Assembly (NCBI GenBank): GCA_945827765.1 | Contig: CALZPS010000004.1 | Span: forward strand, 1 to 22,660 | Direction: 5' to 3' | Source: an uncultured Lachnospiraceae bacterium | GTDB taxonomy: Bacteria; Bacillota; Clostridia; Lachnospirales; Lachnospiraceae | Length of the DNA: 22,660 bases | In this document: piece by piece, positions 1 through 8,140 of the stretch | Layout: every line of letters starts with the position of its first letter | Position numbering within the stretch: position 1 is the first letter of the stretch | The notes under the pieces: model-generated | Told to the model about the DNA's origin: nothing | The model's input: only the letters and a program-made list of their open reading frames with translations | Databases searched by the model: none | Position numbers and translations under genes: made by a program

Positions 1-37
1 ACGGTCTCGTGGGCTCGGAGATGTGTATAAGAGACAG
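1..37 (+). other. Nextera/Tn5 sequencing adapter left on contig end
   Basis: Bases 4-18 read GTCTCGTGGGCTCGG, the Illumina Nextera read-2 adapter, and bases 19-37 read AGATGTGTATAAGAGACAG, the Tn5 mosaic end used in tagmentation libraries. Both match the published oligo exactly. The first three bases could be the end of an index. This is library sequence rather than genome, so real sequence starts at about base 38 and any reading frame crossing 1-37 is artificial. Confidence 0.97.
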
Positions 38-1427
38 TTTCCTTGCCAGCTGTCTCTCTGCAGCGTGCCGCAAATCGCTTTGCAAACATTGGATGTGAGC
101 CAAAATATAAATGAGAAAATCCCGCAAATAAATTCCCTTTCATATGAACACATTCCCACTTCCGCCTCCCGTCCGGTTTCACCGCCAGACAATCTGCGCC
201 GTTATCTGTACTGTCCCAATAGTGAAATTCATGCGCTCTGATTTCCTCCCCCGGATTTAAATACGTCCCTTTTTCCTTGGCATGCAAAGTAAGATACCCA
301 AACCGCTGCAGGCGCTCAGTACGGTAGGCGCTTCCTTCTATCACCCCGCACATCGGAAATTTTTTCCCTTCTGTTCCTTCTATCTCCTGCTGCAGGTAAA
401 GGAATCCGCCGCATTCTGCAATACAGGGTAATCCGCCTGTAACTGCCGTAAAAATCTGCCGGCGCATACTTTCGTTCTCCGCCAATTCTTTCGCGTACAA
501 CTCCGGATATCCGCCCCCGAGCAGCAATCCTTGTATCCGCTCTGGCAAATGTGCGTCTCTCAGCGGACTAAACGGCACCAGTTCGCAGCCCAGCCGCCGC
601 AGGATTTCCATATTCTCTTTATAATAAAAACAAAACGCCTCATCATGTGCCACGGCAATTCGTACAGGCGGCACTGATTTATCATTTTCCACATTCTCTG
701 ACTGCATGTTTCCGATAGTTTCCGGCACTCTTCCTGCAATCTCTATGATTTTTTCTATATCAATCGTCTGCGACAGACATTCTCCCATCTCCTCCATTTG
801 TCTGCGGATACCATCTTTTTCCTGAGGCAGTTTCAATCCCAGATGGCGGCTCTCCAGCCGGAAAATGTCTTTCTCCGGCACATATCCCACCACCGGTATT
901 GAAAATCCTCTTTTTTTCAATTCACTCTCAATAAGTGACTTCATCCGCGGGTACAGCATTCCTGAAACACGATTCAAAAGAATTCCCTGAATCCCACTCT
1001 CCGCACGAAATTCCAACATGCCCAGCACAGAAGCAGCAGCCGACAATGCCATGCCTTTGCAAGGCACGACCAGAATCACCGGAATCCCCAACGTCTTCGC
1101 CACATCATAGGAACTGGCGGCATCCGACTCCAGCGTCATGCCGTCATAGTACCCCATCACGCCTTCCGTCACAGCAATTTCTGCCCTGCTGGTATGTCGT
1201 ACATACAAATCTTTCAGCTCGTCCTTCTCACAGAAAAACAAGTCCAGATTTTCCGAGGGGACTCCTAATATTTCCCGGTGAAACATCGGGTCGATGTAGT
1301 CGGGTCCACACTTACATGCTGCTACCCGAAGCCCTCTTTGCTGCAACGCAGCTATCAGCGCACAGGTAATCGTTGTTTTTCCGCTGCCGCTCGCACCTGC
1401 AGCTATCATGAATCCCGGAATCTTCAT
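38..1427 (-). CDS. cbiA: Cobyrinate a,c-diamide synthase CbiA, C-terminus cut by contig end
   Basis: This enzyme amidates the a and c side chains of cob(II)yrinate using ATP and glutamine. Read on the minus strand it starts MKIPGFMIAAG, with a P-loop GASGSGKT at residues 11-18 and the motif EGVMGYYDG near residue 90. A class I glutaminase-like half carries ECGGFLYL, with the nucleophile Cys at about 339. Near the end come EFHYW and GFSHLYF, the latter holding the C-terminal glutaminase His. The start has the ribosome binding site GGAAAGGAAA. About 463 codons are visible, close to the family length of about 450-460, so probably only a few residues are lost. The frame then runs into the adapter, which supplies false residues. 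It is the last visible gene of the cobalamin operon, 93 bp after cbiET. Confidence 0.95.
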
Positions 1428-1520
1428 TTTCCTTTCCACAACTGTCCATTCCATTCTGTTTATCCTGCTTTGTCTCCTTTTCTGCTCCTGTCTATCCCTT
1501 TTCTGCATCCGTTCCTGCCT

Positions 1521-2771
1521 CTATGATTCCTCTGGTCCGTCCGTAATGATATAGACAGGATTCTGCCCTGTCATCATATGATACGCCCCCATTTTCCGCG
1601 TCTTTGCCACCGAAAGCTGAGTAATCTCCGGGTCAGAGAGCAGCCCTTCTTCTGCCGCCTCCATGACCTCTTTTAATGTCTCCAGGGAAATGGCATTGAT
1701 GACAATCCTGACCTGCGGATTTTTTTCTTTGACACAGGCAAGGATTTCCTTCAGTCTGCCACTGCTGCCCCCGATAAAGACATGTGTCGGCGGCTCAAGC
1801 CCCTCCAGCATCTGCGGAGCCTCTCCCACACGCACATCCACCCAGTCTGCACAAAACCTTTGCTTGTTTTTCTCAATCAGTTCCACAGCCTGCGGATTTT
1901 TCTCGACCGCAAATACCCGGATTTGCGGAGACTGTAACGCAGCCTCAATTGCCACAGAACCGGTACCTGCGCCAATATCATACAATACCGCATCTTTCGT
2001 CAGATGCAGTTTGCCGATACTCACCGTACGCACCTCTTCCTTTGTCATCGGTACCTGACCGCGAATCCACATTTCATCTGAGATGCTCTTATGCGCCCAC
2101 TTCTGTGGTTTTGCATTTTCCACAAAGACACAGCAAAGCCCTTCCAAATCCTCCGGTTCCAAATCACTGCCGTATTTCACAATGATACTTTCCTGCGGAT
2201 AAGACAAATCTTTCCCGATAGAAAATCGGACATTCTGCAATCCATAATATTTTATTTTTTCACAGACTTCCTGACCACAGCCCGCTGTCCCCATCAAAAG
2301 AAATGTTTTTTCCGAGGCTGCAATCATCTGGATATAGTTCTGTTTTCGCCCATGAATACTTACGAGTGCTGCATCCTCCCATGAGACCTGCAGTCTTGCC
2401 GCCAAATACGCCACGGAAGAAATCCCGGCACACACCTTCACCTCATAAGCGTTTAATATCTGACACAATTTCTTTGCCCCACTGTAAAAGCCCGGGTCAC
2501 CGGACAGAACAATGGCAATTCTTTTTTCCTGCGGATGTGTCTCTATCCACGCATGGATTTCTTCGGCCTGATAGCTTTGAAACGTTGGCTTTTGCCATGC
2601 AGCAAGTGCCTCCAGCATCCGTCCGGCTCCGATGATCCGGTCGCACTCTGCCAGAATTTCTGTCTCTTCCTGTGTCAAAAGCGCTGCATTTCCCATTCCG
2701 ATTCCCAGCAGATAAATCTGCTGTTTTGTGTTTTCTTTCTGATTCATATCACATATTATTCTTTCTTTCAT
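1521..2771 (-). CDS. cbiET: CbiET fusion: cobalt-precorrin-6B/7 C5,C15-methyltransferase and C12 decarboxylase
   Basis: This bifunctional corrin-ring enzyme is equivalent to CobL. Residues about 18-220 are a CbiE tetrapyrrole methylase: LLGIGMGN at 21-28 and SGDPGFYS at 90-97 form the SAM pocket. Residues about 230-410 are CbiT, a Rossmann methyltransferase with DIGAGTGS at 265-272 and GGSSG near 335. CbiE methylates C5, while CbiT methylates C15 and removes the C12 acetate carboxyl. At 416 aa it is typical of fused CobL-type proteins. Its ATG overlaps the cbiH stop by 4 bp (ATGA), implying translational coupling. A second in-frame Met at residue 9 has a poor ribosome binding site, so I keep the overlapping start. 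Confidence 0.95.
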   Translation of the reverse strand: MKERIICDMNQKENTKQQIYLLGIGMGNAALLTQEETEILAECDRIIGAGRMLEALAAWQKPTFQSYQAEEIHAWIETHPQEKRIAIVLSGDPGFYSGAKKLCQILNAYEVKVCAGISSVAYLAARLQVSWEDAALVSIHGRKQNYIQMIAASEKTFLLMGTAGCGQEVCEKIKYYGLQNVRFSIGKDLSYPQESIIVKYGSDLEPEDLEGLCCVFVENAKPQKWAHKSISDEMWIRGQVPMTKEEVRTVSIGKLHLTKDAVLYDIGAGTGSVAIEAALQSPQIRVFAVEKNPQAVELIEKNKQRFCADWVDVRVGEAPQMLEGLEPPTHVFIGGSSGRLKEILACVKEKNPQVRIVINAISLETLKEVMEAAEEGLLSDPEITQLSVAKTRKMGAYHMMTGQNPVYIITDGPEES

Positions 2772-3526
2772 ATTTCATCCGGCTCTTTTTCCGATCCATG
2801 CAGCCGGTATCCCCGTGGTGTCACCATATGATTTCCGATTTTTCGGGTCTGCTCATTTCCGATATAGACTGTGGTGAACATATCCGCCTCCGTCTCCTTC
2901 AGCTCGTCAAGTGTCATACAAACACTGCTTTCTCCCTCGCGTCCGATATTTCGCACAAGTCCGCAGACCGTTTTGCCCTGTTTATATTCCAGTATGATTT
3001 TGCATGCTTTTTTCAAATAATCTTTTCTTCTTTTGCTCGACGGATTATAAAGGCAAATAACAAAATCAGCCATCGCTGCTGCCCTCAGCCGCCTCTCAAT
3101 CTTCTCCCACGAAGTCAACAAATCACTTAAACTAATGACTGCAAAATCATGCATTAACGGTGCGCCAAGCACCGCTGCTCCGCCGATTGCAGCCGTGATT
3201 CCGGGCACAATTTCCAACTCAATGTGAGGATACTGCTCTCCGATTTCATACATCAATCCTGCCATCCCATAAACTCCGGCATCCCCGCTGCACACGATTG
3301 CCACATCAGCGCCCTGTACAGCCTCTGCAAATGCCATCCGGCAGCGTGTTTCTTCCTGCCGCATCGGCGTTGACAAAAAACGTTTGCCGGCAAATTCTTT
3401 CCGAATCAAATCGAGATAGACCGGATATCCTACAATAACCTGACAGCGCGTGAGCGCGCTCCTGGCCTCCTCCGTCATCTGCACTCCTGCACCCGGTCCC
3501 AGACCAACTACATATATTTTTCCCAT
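2768..3526 (-). CDS. cbiH: Cobalt-precorrin-3 C17-methyltransferase CbiH
   Basis: CbiH methylates C17 and drives the ring contraction that makes cobalt-precorrin-4, with release to the delta-lactone form in the anaerobic route. It is a tetrapyrrole methylase of 252 aa, the normal size for CbiH/CobJ. Motifs are GLGPGAG at residues 8-14, SGDAGVYGMAG at 80-90, the family-typical LYNPSSKRR at 159-167, and MVTPRGY at 234-240. The start is preceded by CAGGAG at good spacing. It lies 26 bp after cbiF and overlaps cbiET by 4 bp, inside the riboswitch-led operon. Confidence 0.95.
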   Translation of the reverse strand: MGKIYVVGLGPGAGVQMTEEARSALTRCQVIVGYPVYLDLIRKEFAGKRFLSTPMRQEETRCRMAFAEAVQGADVAIVCSGDAGVYGMAGLMYEIGEQYPHIELEIVPGITAAIGGAAVLGAPLMHDFAVISLSDLLTSWEKIERRLRAAAMADFVICLYNPSSKRRKDYLKKACKIILEYKQGKTVCGLVRNIGREGESSVCMTLDELKETEADMFTTVYIGNEQTRKIGNHMVTPRGYRLHGSEKEPDEI

Positions 3527-3552
3527 AATTACTCCTGTGTTATCTGCCTGAT

Positions 3553-4308
3553 TTAGCTCTGCCCCTGACGAAATCCGGTGGAAAAGGAAGGGTCATACAG
3601 TTTTGAGCGTTCATATTCACCACCCAGTACGTCTCCCACCACAATCAACGCCGTCCTGGTAATCCGGTTTTGTCTGGCCGTCTCGGCAAGATGTGCCACC
3701 GTTGTCCGATAGACCTTCTCTTCCGGCCAGGTCGCCTTGTAGACAATCGCCGCCGGGGTGTCCTTGTGATAGCCGCCGGCCAGCAATTCCTCTTCAAGCC
3801 CAGGCAGCAGCCCGGCACTCAAAAAAACCACCATCGTAGACTGATGGGCAGCAAATGAACGGATTGTTTCCCTCTCCGGTACCGGAGTACGCCCGGCCAT
3901 CCTCGTAATCACCACGGACTGCGAGACTCCCGGCAACGTATATTCTGCGCGCAGAGCGGCTGCAGCCCCGCAAAATGAGCTGACGCCCGGACAAACCTCA
4001 TATGAAATTTTCTCTTTCTCGAGGGCATCCATCTGCTCACGGATTGCCCCATACAAACATGGGTCACCGGTATGCAGCCGCACGACTGCTTTCCCCTCCC
4101 TCTCACCGCGGATAAGTACTTCAAGCACTTCCTCCAATGTCATTTTGGCACTGTCATATACTTTGCAGCTTTCCTTTTTTTCTTCCAGAATCTGCGGATT
4201 GACCAAAGACCCGGCATAGACAATCAAATCCGCCTGCTGTATCAGCCTAAGTCCACGAACTGTAATCAAATCGGCCGCTCCCGAGCCCGCTCCGACAAAT
4301 GTAATCAT
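3553..4308 (-). CDS. cbiF: Cobalt-precorrin-4 C11-methyltransferase CbiF
   Basis: CbiF moves a methyl group from SAM to C11 of cobalt-precorrin-4. The 251-aa protein has FVGAGSG at residues 4-10, YAGSLVNP at 31-38 (characteristic of CbiF/CobM), HTGDPCLYGA at 79-88, and ITRMAGRTPVPE at 134-145. I place the start at the ATG at 4308 because AAGGAG lies 8 bases upstream. A GTG three codons earlier at 4317 would overlap the cbiL stop, but its ribosome binding site would be too close. Gene order is cbiL, cbiF, cbiH. Confidence 0.95.
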   Translation of the reverse strand: MITFVGAGSGAADLITVRGLRLIQQADLIVYAGSLVNPQILEEKKESCKVYDSAKMTLEEVLEVLIRGEREGKAVVRLHTGDPCLYGAIREQMDALEKEKISYEVCPGVSSFCGAAAALRAEYTLPGVSQSVVITRMAGRTPVPERETIRSFAAHQSTMVVFLSAGLLPGLEEELLAGGYHKDTPAAIVYKATWPEEKVYRTTVAHLAETARQNRITRTALIVVGDVLGGEYERSKLYDPSFSTGFRQGQS

Positions 4309-4313
4309 CGCTT

Positions 4314-5099
4314 TCACTCCTTCACAATCAACAAGGAATAGTAACTTGCCTCATCAGGTATTTCCTCCACAGATTCGTATACCTGTTCTGACTCCATCCC
4401 ACAGTTTTCCACCATGCGGATGTGCAGTCCCCTTTGTCGTACCACTTCCTTGACATATGGCATCTTCTTTCCCGCCTTCATCAACACTTTTGTCCCCTTT
4501 AGTTCCAGCCCTTCCTCGATTCCGTAAGAGGCCGGCAGTATATGCAGTTCTTCCCTGTTTTCTGCCAGTCCCTCATTCAGCCTTGCCGCCGCAGCACAAA
4601 ACGACGGAATTCCGGGCACCAGACACGTTTTATATCCCAGACGACAAAGACGTTTCTGAATATACAGGCAAGTAGAATATACGCTTGGGTCACCCAGAGT
4701 AATAAATGCCATACTTCGGTTCTCACACAATATTTTCGCAGCTGCCTCTGCCCCAAGGTCATGTATCTGTTTCAATTCTGCCTTATCCTTCTTCATTGGC
4801 ATCGGCAAAAACAATTTCGCCTTTTCGGCAATCTCAGGCACCGCTGCGAGTGCGATTCTGTAGGCCATACATTTTTCTAAAAAGGTATGGAATGGGCTGC
4901 CGGTTTCCGGCTCTTTGCGCTCTGTACTTTCAGTTTCGGCTCTTTCGCGCGGTACTTCCTCATACTCCGGTCTCAAAAAATCCGGCGCCGACACGGCTAC
5001 CGCCAGTACGTCACATTCTTTTATAATTTTTATCGCTTTCAATGTCAAAAGTTCCGGGTCTCCCGGTCCGACTCCGACTCCGTAAAATATGCCACTCAT
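4314..5099 (-). CDS. cbiL: Cobalt-precorrin-2 C20-methyltransferase CbiL
   Basis: CbiL adds the C20 methyl to cobalt-precorrin-2 (cobalt-factor II), the first methylation after cobalt insertion. The motifs GVGVGPGDPEL at residues 7-17 and TLGDPSVYST at 134-143, followed by VPGIPSFCAAAARL, match CbiL/CobI. At 261 aa it is about 20-30 residues longer than usual. The extra length is a charged, low-complexity stretch at about residues 42-70, rich in Glu, Arg, Thr and Pro, lying between the first SAM loop and the next helix. Its ATG overlaps the cbiD stop by 4 bp. Confidence 0.94.
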   Translation of the reverse strand: MSGIFYGVGVGPGDPELLTLKAIKIIKECDVLAVAVSAPDFLRPEYEEVPRERAETESTERKEPETGSPFHTFLEKCMAYRIALAAVPEIAEKAKLFLPMPMKKDKAELKQIHDLGAEAAAKILCENRSMAFITLGDPSVYSTCLYIQKRLCRLGYKTCLVPGIPSFCAAAARLNEGLAENREELHILPASYGIEEGLELKGTKVLMKAGKKMPYVKEVVRQRGLHIRMVENCGMESEQVYESVEEIPDEASYYSLLIVKE

Positions 5100-6265
5100 C
5101 TCTGCTCCTTTATGTTTGCAAGCAACTCTTTCACCTGTGATGTCATTCCCAGAACACCTTCCTCGTTGGAGAACATAATTGCCCCTATCATCAGATTTTC
5201 CCCTGCCCGATGCCGTAAATGTTCTTCCATCCTTTTCATCACAGAAGAAATAACCTGCTCCGTCAATTGTTGTTCTTTTAATATATCCAGAGCCTCCACT
5301 GTAGTCACACAGTCCATCAGTCTTCGCACGGTATCCATGTCTGCCCCGGAAACTGCCGCGTGGGCTGCCAGCACTTCCATCCGACAGTCTGCCTGTCTGG
5401 AATGAGTGTTCATGACTCCTGCAGCCACTTTAGAAAGCTTTCCAATATGACCGATGAACAGAATTCCCTTCATTCCCAGCAGTACTGCATCATCAATCGC
5501 CTCACCTATATAATTGCTGCACTTCACCGCCAGATTATCGTCATATCCAAGCTCCCGTCGTAAAAAATCACTGCCGTAATTTCCCGGCACCACATAACAG
5601 TATGCCGCTCCGTTCTCTTTTAATAATTTCATCTCCAGAAAAATAGTCTCCGTCAATGCCCGCTCACTCATCGGCTCCACGATCCCGCTGGTGCCAAGCA
5701 CTGAAAGACCACCCTCAATACCCAGACGTGGATTAAATGTTTTCTTTGCAAGTTCAACTCCTGCCGGAATAGATATTTCCACCGCCAGACCACCCTCGTA
5801 ACAAAATTCGTCCCGCTGGCTTTGCACTGCCTCCAGAATCATCTGCCGCGGCACCGGATTGATTGCCGCCTCACCCACAGCCTGACTAAATCCCTTTCTG
5901 GTCACTCTGCCAATCCCTTTACCGCCCTCCAATGTAATCCGTGTGCCCTCTTTACGCTGCACCTTTGCATAGACATACACTCCGTTTGTCACATCCGGGT
6001 CATCCCCACTGTCTTTTTTCACTGCGCAGCTTACCCAGTCCTCTGTTCTGGATATCTCTTCAATGTCCAGATATAACTGCACCCCTTTTGGCGTGCGCAG
6101 AGCAACCTGAGTAACTTCATTCCCGGAAAGTAGCATCCTTGCCGCCGCTTTTGCCGCTGCTGCCGCGCAGCTTCCGGTCGTGTATCCGGTTCTCAGCTCT
6201 TTTTGATTTTTCCTTACCACCTGCAAGTTTCCCTTGTCCGTCATCATTTTCTCCATGTTCGCCAT
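5096..6265 (-). CDS. cbiD: Cobalt-precorrin-5B C1-methyltransferase CbiD
   Basis: CbiD methylates C1 of the corrin ring in the anaerobic pathway and is unrelated to the other tetrapyrrole methylases. The diagnostic N-terminal motif is RTGYTTGSCAAAAAKAA, starting near residue 26. Later come GIEGGLSVLGTSGIVEPMS and GIEGGL-type glycine-rich segments typical of the family. The length of 389 aa is normal. The start is uncertain: the ATG at 6265 sits 5 bp past the cbiK stop, whereas ATGs at 6247 and 6244 are preceded by GGAG and may be the true start, 6-7 residues shorter. It is co-transcribed with cbiK and overlaps cbiL by 4 bp. Confidence 0.94.
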   Translation of the reverse strand: MANMEKMMTDKGNLQVVRKNQKELRTGYTTGSCAAAAAKAAARMLLSGNEVTQVALRTPKGVQLYLDIEEISRTEDWVSCAVKKDSGDDPDVTNGVYVYAKVQRKEGTRITLEGGKGIGRVTRKGFSQAVGEAAINPVPRQMILEAVQSQRDEFCYEGGLAVEISIPAGVELAKKTFNPRLGIEGGLSVLGTSGIVEPMSERALTETIFLEMKLLKENGAAYCYVVPGNYGSDFLRRELGYDDNLAVKCSNYIGEAIDDAVLLGMKGILFIGHIGKLSKVAAGVMNTHSRQADCRMEVLAAHAAVSGADMDTVRRLMDCVTTVEALDILKEQQLTEQVISSVMKRMEEHLRHRAGENLMIGAIMFSNEEGVLGMTSQVKELLANIKEQR

Positions 6266-6270
6266 GTTTC

Positions 6271-7044
6271 TTATTCGATTTCCTCAATATGCTCTATCAA
6301 AATCTTGTGGATTCCATCCAGTTCTCCCAAACCTTTAAGTACTGCATCCACCTCGTATCCTTCCTCTTCCATTTCACATTTCCAGGAGTCATCCTCACCC
6401 GCCATATCATTTTTTGCATGATCGCCTGCCACCATCATAAACGGCATCAGCTTGATTTTGTGAAAATCTGAAATTTTCAGTTTTCCCATCACATCCCTGA
6501 GATTCGGAAACCCTTCCACCGTACCGACCAACACCTGATGATATCCCAACAGATGAAAGGTATATTCCAGCATCGGATAGGCTGCATTCGCATGATGGTC
6601 ACTTCCGTGCCCCATGAGTACCAACGCCTCATCCTCCTCCAAACTGACATCTTCCATCACCGCGTGAATCGCCTTTTTATAATCCTCCGGGCTGCTGAGC
6701 AGCGGCTTGCCGACACGCACCCTTTCAAATCTGTCTGCATACTCCAGCAAATCTTCCAGCATGGAGTCATTTTCAATACCGTTGATAATGTGTGTCGGCT
6801 GCACAAGCACCGTATCGATTCCATCGATAAGCATACGCTCCATCGCGGCCTTCACCGTATCCACTTCGATTCCTTCCACACGTTTCAATTTGCCTATAAT
6901 CATGCGGCTCGTGAATGCACGATACACTCTGTATTCCGGAAAATGTGCGGCGATTGCATGCTCAATTGCCCCGATGGTCTTCTCTAATGTATCCACATGA
7001 CTGGTGCCAAAACTAACCACCAAAATTGCTTTTTTCTGATTCAT
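6271..7044 (-). CDS. cbiK: Sirohydrochlorin cobaltochelatase CbiK
   Basis: CbiK inserts Co2+ into sirohydrochlorin, the committing step of anaerobic cobalamin synthesis. The N-terminus MNQKKAILVVSFGTSH is typical. The metal-binding and catalytic histidines lie in LMGHGSDHHAN (His146) and MMVAGDHAKNDMAG (His209), matching His145/His207 of the Salmonella enzyme. I chose the ATG at 7044 because AAGGAG lies 8-9 bases upstream. The frame stays open to 7113, but that extension reads through a repeat and has no ribosome binding site. There is no signal peptide, so it is cytoplasmic, unlike exported CbiKp homologues. It follows the 262-bp structured gap after cbiO. Confidence 0.95.
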   Translation of the reverse strand: MNQKKAILVVSFGTSHVDTLEKTIGAIEHAIAAHFPEYRVYRAFTSRMIIGKLKRVEGIEVDTVKAAMERMLIDGIDTVLVQPTHIINGIENDSMLEDLLEYADRFERVRVGKPLLSSPEDYKKAIHAVMEDVSLEEDEALVLMGHGSDHHANAAYPMLEYTFHLLGYHQVLVGTVEGFPNLRDVMGKLKISDFHKIKLMPFMMVAGDHAKNDMAGEDDSWKCEMEEEGYEVDAVLKGLGELDGIHKILIEHIEEIE

Positions 7045-7077
7045 AAGCGACTCCTTGTTTTTTTGAATATCATGAGC

Positions 7078-7126
7078 CAAGGGACAAATGGACATAAGAA
7101 TACATGCTTGCATGTATTCTTATGTC
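7078..7126 (-). repeat. Dispersed repeat module A, copy 1 (long palindrome)
   Basis: Bases 7091-7107 and 7110-7126 are perfect 17-bp inverted arms separated by two bases. Together with the flank 7078-7090 they match 14514-14553, apart from one indel and one substitution, on the opposite strand. In RNA this folds as a long hairpin 34 bases before the cbiK start. It lacks a U-tract in the direction of transcription, so it is not a plain terminator. Confidence 0.85.
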
Positions 7127-7156
7127 TATGGGTCTCGCAAAACATGAGCAAGTAGC

Positions 7157-7175
7157 CATTTTTCGCAGAAAAATG
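7157..7175 (-). other. Small perfect hairpin inside the cbiO-cbiK gap
   Basis: CATTTTTC and GAAAAATG are perfect 8-bp arms around a 3-base loop. The hairpin lies between repeat modules A and B of copy 1 and has no counterpart in copy 2. No U-tract follows on the minus strand. Confidence 0.55.
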
Positions 7176-7190
7176 CGCGGATTGCGAATG

Positions 7191-7258
7191 TTTTCGTCGA
7201 TTTTGGGAGTGCGAAGCACGAATAAATCGACGTCAGGCTCATTTGTCGGGCAACTCAT
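7191..7258 (-). repeat. Dispersed repeat module B, copy 1
   Basis: This 68-bp stretch matches 14563-14630 on the other strand at 67 of 68 positions. It contains a 9-bp stem (7195-7203 with 7224-7232) enclosing a small GTGC/GCAC hairpin, so it can fold as nested stems. A short frame beginning MSCPTNEPDVD crosses it in both copies. I read this as a by-product of the repeat, since it has no ribosome binding site. Confidence 0.85.
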
Positions 7259-7272
7259 ATCATGATGTCCAC

Positions 7273-7304
7273 GGATTGCTACACACTTCGTGCTCTCGCA
7301 ATCC
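7273..7304 (-). other. Hairpin just downstream of cbiO
   Basis: GGATTGC (7273-7279) pairs perfectly with GCAATCC (7298-7304) around an 18-base loop. It begins 2 bases past the cbiO stop on the transcribed strand. No U-tract follows, so it may be a 3'-end stabiliser or processing site rather than a terminator. It may also belong to the adjoining dispersed repeat. Confidence 0.5.
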
Positions 7305-7306
7305 TA

Positions 7307-8140
7307 TCATAACATATCGATTAATTTCTGTAAACTCTCGGGCATTGTTCCTTCCGGCTTGAGGATTCCCTTTTCACACAATTTCCGGTAAATCCGGTAC
7401 ACTGTAGGTTCCTCCAGATTTGTCAGGGCGAGTATCTCTTTATCCGCACAGATTTCCTGCGGCGTACCTTGTTTCAACACTTTTCCGTCCTTCATCAATA
7501 CAATCTCATCTGCCCACGCACAGGCATAATCTATATCATGTGTGGCCTGTAAAATAGTGATTCCCTCGCTGCTTAATCTGTCAATCCAGTCATTTACCAG
7601 TTTCGTATGTTTCGGATCCAATGCCCCGGTCGGTTCATCAAGGATAATGACTTCCGGGTGCATCACCAGAATATCCGCAATAGACACCTGTTTCTTCTGT
7701 CCGCCGCTCAATGCATAAGTGGGACGGTCTTTAAACGGGGTAATCTCCATTCTTTCTATCACCCTTTCCACCTCTACCTTTGCCTCATTTTCAGGCACTC
7801 CCATGTTCAATATGCCAAAGGAAATCTCCTGTGTCACACTTGCAGAAAAAAGCTGATTGTCCGGATCCTGAAACACGATTCCCACTCTGCCGCGCAGTTT
7901 CTTAAGCCCTGCCTTTGAATAATCAACCGGTTTCCCCCGATAAAAAATGCTGCCCGCATCGGGCTTATGTACTCCATTCAGACATAGAAAAAAAGTCGAT
8001 TTTCCTGAGCCGTTCGCGCCCATGAAGGCTACCTTGTTTCCTTTTTTTATTGCTATATTCACACCTTGCAAAGATGCCTTCTCATCCCCGTCATAGGTAA
8101 AAAACACATTTCTCGCCTCTATGATTATTTCACTCATCAT
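7307..8140 (-). CDS. cbiO: Cobalt ECF transporter ATPase CbiO
   Basis: CbiO is the ATP-hydrolysing subunit of the CbiMNQO cobalt importer, on the cytoplasmic face. All ABC motifs are present in order: Walker A GANGSGKS at residues 41-48, Q-loop Gln91 in VFQDPDNQLF, signature LSGGQ at 144-148, Walker B VIILDEP at 164-170, and the switch His201 in ATHD. The length of 277 aa is normal, with the usual C-terminal extension. The start ATG at 8140 overlaps the cbiQ stop by 4 bp; the next codon is also ATG and could be used. It is the last gene before the structured gap that separates uptake from biosynthesis genes. Confidence 0.95.
   Translation of the reverse strand: MMSEIIIEARNVFFTYDGDEKASLQGVNIAIKKGNKVAFMGANGSGKSTFFLCLNGVHKPDAGSIFYRGKPVDYSKAGLKKLRGRVGIVFQDPDNQLFSASVTQEISFGILNMGVPENEAKVEVERVIERMEITPFKDRPTYALSGGQKKQVSIADILVMHPEVIILDEPTGALDPKHTKLVNDWIDRLSSEGITILQATHDIDYACAWADEIVLMKDGKVLKQGTPQEICADKEILALTNLEEPTVYRIYRKLCEKGILKPEGTMPESLQKLIDML

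Noticed and set aside
935..1369. Long plus-strand open frame of 144 codons over cbiA
   Set aside because: It is the shadow of the minus-strand cbiA gene, Pro/Ser/His-rich with no ribosome binding site or family resemblance.
1476..1506. Duplicated 10-mer CCTTTTCTGC in the cbiET-cbiA spacer
   Set aside because: A purine-rich spacer on the transcribed strand easily gives short repeats, and no structure or further copies are seen.
7078..7306. CRISPR array or tRNA in the cbiO-cbiK gap
   Set aside because: The palindromes do not recur at regular spacing and no cloverleaf or CCA end fits.
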